From Meandrina meandrites (lineage: Eukaryota; Cnidaria; Anthozoa; Scleractinia; Meandrinidae), in NCBI GenBank assembly GCA_963693305.1, contig OY855904.1:41145804-41209803 (forward strand): a stretch of DNA of 64,000 bases. The letters are read 5' to 3'. The notes beneath the pieces were generated by a model, which made no database searches, was not told the origin of the DNA, and saw nothing but the letters and a program-made list of their open reading frames with translations. The position numbers and the translations under genes were made by a program. This document shows positions 62,161-64,000 of this stretch, piece by piece (the stretch's first letter is position 1; the number at the start of each line of letters is the position of its first letter).

Positions 62161-64000
62161 ATTCGTTTGGAAATTCGATGATCACAGGTTGCGTGCTACC
62201 CTCGTTAAACAGAGTCAATTAAACACATACCTTTATACTTTGGAGAGGGGGAACCCCCACCCCCACCCCCGTCCCCCAAAACTGGAGTTCCGGTTTTGCA
62301 TGTTGGACATTTTAGCTATGCCATCAAACGATAAAGTTCTTAAACTGTGAAGCATTTCTAGTTGAACAGCAAGTACTATGTTTTGTGATGCGGAGATTTA
62401 CTGCCCTGAGGGTCGGTTTGCTGTCAATCTCCACAAAATGGATTCGAATACTCTTTCTCTCTCTCTCTATGTTATGAGGCAGGCTTGTAAAAGCTGTAAA
62501 AAGCAACTTATAAATATTAAACATTGATGAATCTTACACTTTCTACAAGCAGCCTGTTACTGTTAATTGACAATTCAGCTTAGTCACTAGTCTAGAGGTT
62601 ACTTTGCTCACAAACAATAGTACCTGTCAGTATTATTACTTGAACCTTCTTGCTTCTCAACAGAAAATGTAAAACTGTAAAATGATATAGGAAATGTTGT
62701 ACCACTGATAGAAGTCGCAAGCTAACAGTTACTGTCGATACCTTCAGCGGAGGTTTTTTAACACCAGTAGCAACTATATATTAATCAGTACCTGCAAGTG
62801 TATGATAAGCAATTATTCTCCATTTAGTAAAGTTAAGTATAAGTAGCCTAACTTTGTGATGTTTAATTAACACCATTGTAAATGTAGATCAAGTAAACTA
62901 TCTGTATTCGCTCAGCTCGATAAGCTTTTTATAGTTTTTCTGAGTGTTGTTACCAATATTTTGTTTTAATTATATTATTTTTAACTATAACGTTCTTGTT
63001 GTTGTTATAAACTATTTATCGTATAGAACAGCTCAACTTCCTGTGAATTGCAGTTAAATTGACTTAGAACCATTGTAATGTCACGTAAGAGTTCAAAAGT
63101 ACTGCTCGTAGCTTTAACGCAAATAAAATGCATTTTTTATTGTCTCTAACAGACTAATCGTGATTATAATTAACATATGGTAGCCAAAATCGAGTCTCAG
63201 GTCAAGAAACAGACGTCAATTCCACATTAAAACCATTCACAAAGGTACTGGTCGGTACTTCGTACTCCAAGAGCGAAATTTATATCGAACGTCTACAATT
63301 TAAAAGTTTTATATAGTTTCTGGTTTATATGTTTACAAGATGTGGCGTCCTATTCATTTCGTTGTTCAACCATATTTCTGGCCTCGACGTTTACAACGTT
63401 TTGAAAGGAACCACTGAAGTAGAACTGTAAAAAAGAATTAAAGTGACCAGTCTCGGCAGGTTTGGCCCAGCGCGATTTTTTCTAGCTAATATTCTATTTT
63501 TCGTACGTATACCTAATGGGTGAAAGTCAATAGGCCATTTCCGAGTTACCTTTTGCCTCTGTGCCAAAACGAGTCTACGTACGAAACCATTCATATGAAA
63601 ATGGGTTTCACGTGCCAGTCCATTCACATGGCATCCAATTACATACCGGACCTGAAAGTGAATTTCGTTGTCTTACAGGTAGGCGACAGCCTTTATTCCA
63701 CTAGATTGTAAGATTTCCGGTTCCTAAATGATGTTTTATTGTGTCAGCTTCTCTTTAGAAGTCTTGTACATCCGAAAGGTTTGTGAAATATTGTTACTTA
63801 TGCTAAAATCGTTTCGCATGAAGAGCTTTCTTGAAATGTAAACAAACTTGTTCGAAAAATGAGCAAAATTGCCGACAGACTGCGCTAAAAGTTCTCTTTA
63901 ACCACAATACATTTTTACATTTTCATGCTCTTTGATTTCTCCTTAGTTGGTATGGATTCAAATATTGTGTGAAGAAGTTGGGCTTTTGCGCAATACCGAG
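62161..64000. other. Terminal spacer, no gene recognised
   Basis: AT-rich with a C-rich run near 62252-62276 and a CT run near 62452-62468. ORFs at 63391 (-) and 63520 (+) overlap each other and have no domain. Confidence 0.4.

Noticed and set aside
1..64000. tRNA or rRNA genes
   Set aside because: No cloverleaf with matching arms or rRNA signature was found; the only tRNA-like match is the SINE head at 62019.

Overview
The window looks like nuclear DNA of a cnidarian, most likely an anthozoan (stony coral or sea anemone). This is inferred from long AT-rich spacers, an array of intronless class A GPCR genes, many foldback/MITE-type repeats, a tRNA-derived SINE fragment of a type I associate with cnidarian genomes, and an integrated Polinton/Maverick (adintovirus-like) element. 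The species cannot be named from sequence alone.

Layout. (1) About 2.4-32.4 kb and 54.1-55.0 kb hold a same-strand tandem array of paralogous single-exon rhodopsin-family receptors: eight recognisable copies plus two short relics. Copies 2, 3, 4, 5, 7 and 8 keep a full seven-helix ORF. Copy 1 has one nonsense codon. Copy 6 has a frameshift, a nonsense codon and a 420-bp MITE insertion. Promoter-proximal and downstream blocks were duplicated with the genes. Copy 8 is a mosaic of copy-6-like and copy-7-like sequence. (2) 36,586-52,255 is a 15.7-kb Polinton with 279-bp terminal inverted repeats that I read as identical, and a TTCCC target duplication. It encodes protein-primed DNA polymerase B, a retroviral-type integrase, an A32-like packaging ATPase, a penton-like protein, a phospholipase A2 protein of the parvovirus VP1 type, an adenain-type protease (frameshifted), a major-capsid-like gene (broken, apparently internally deleted), a collagen-shafted fibre-like protein and several small proteins. 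(3) 52.3-54.1 kb is a diverged duplicate of 27.4-28.9 kb, with its own foldbacks. (4) 56.7-59.9 kb holds two phase-compatible exons of an unidentified type I membrane protein. (5) 60.0-61.4 kb is a 71-bp minisatellite, followed by a SINE fragment.

How the Polinton genes fit together. Polymerase and integrase converge at the left end. Structural genes form a tightly packed leftward block (48.4 to 42.4 kb). ATPase and fibre run rightward from a 30-bp divergent promoter. Two small genes start inside the right end. Almost every gene has a TATA-like motif within about 20 nt of its ATG, and in several cases the motif contains the stop codon of the preceding gene.

The most unusual signals are (a) a family of short nested GC-rich palindromes scattered only through the Polinton structural block, several lying in frame inside genes, including different palindromes at the same position of two paralogous proteins; and (b) a 205-bp imperfect palindrome at each tip of the element, inside the TIR. 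Both are read directly from the sequence; their mechanism is inference.
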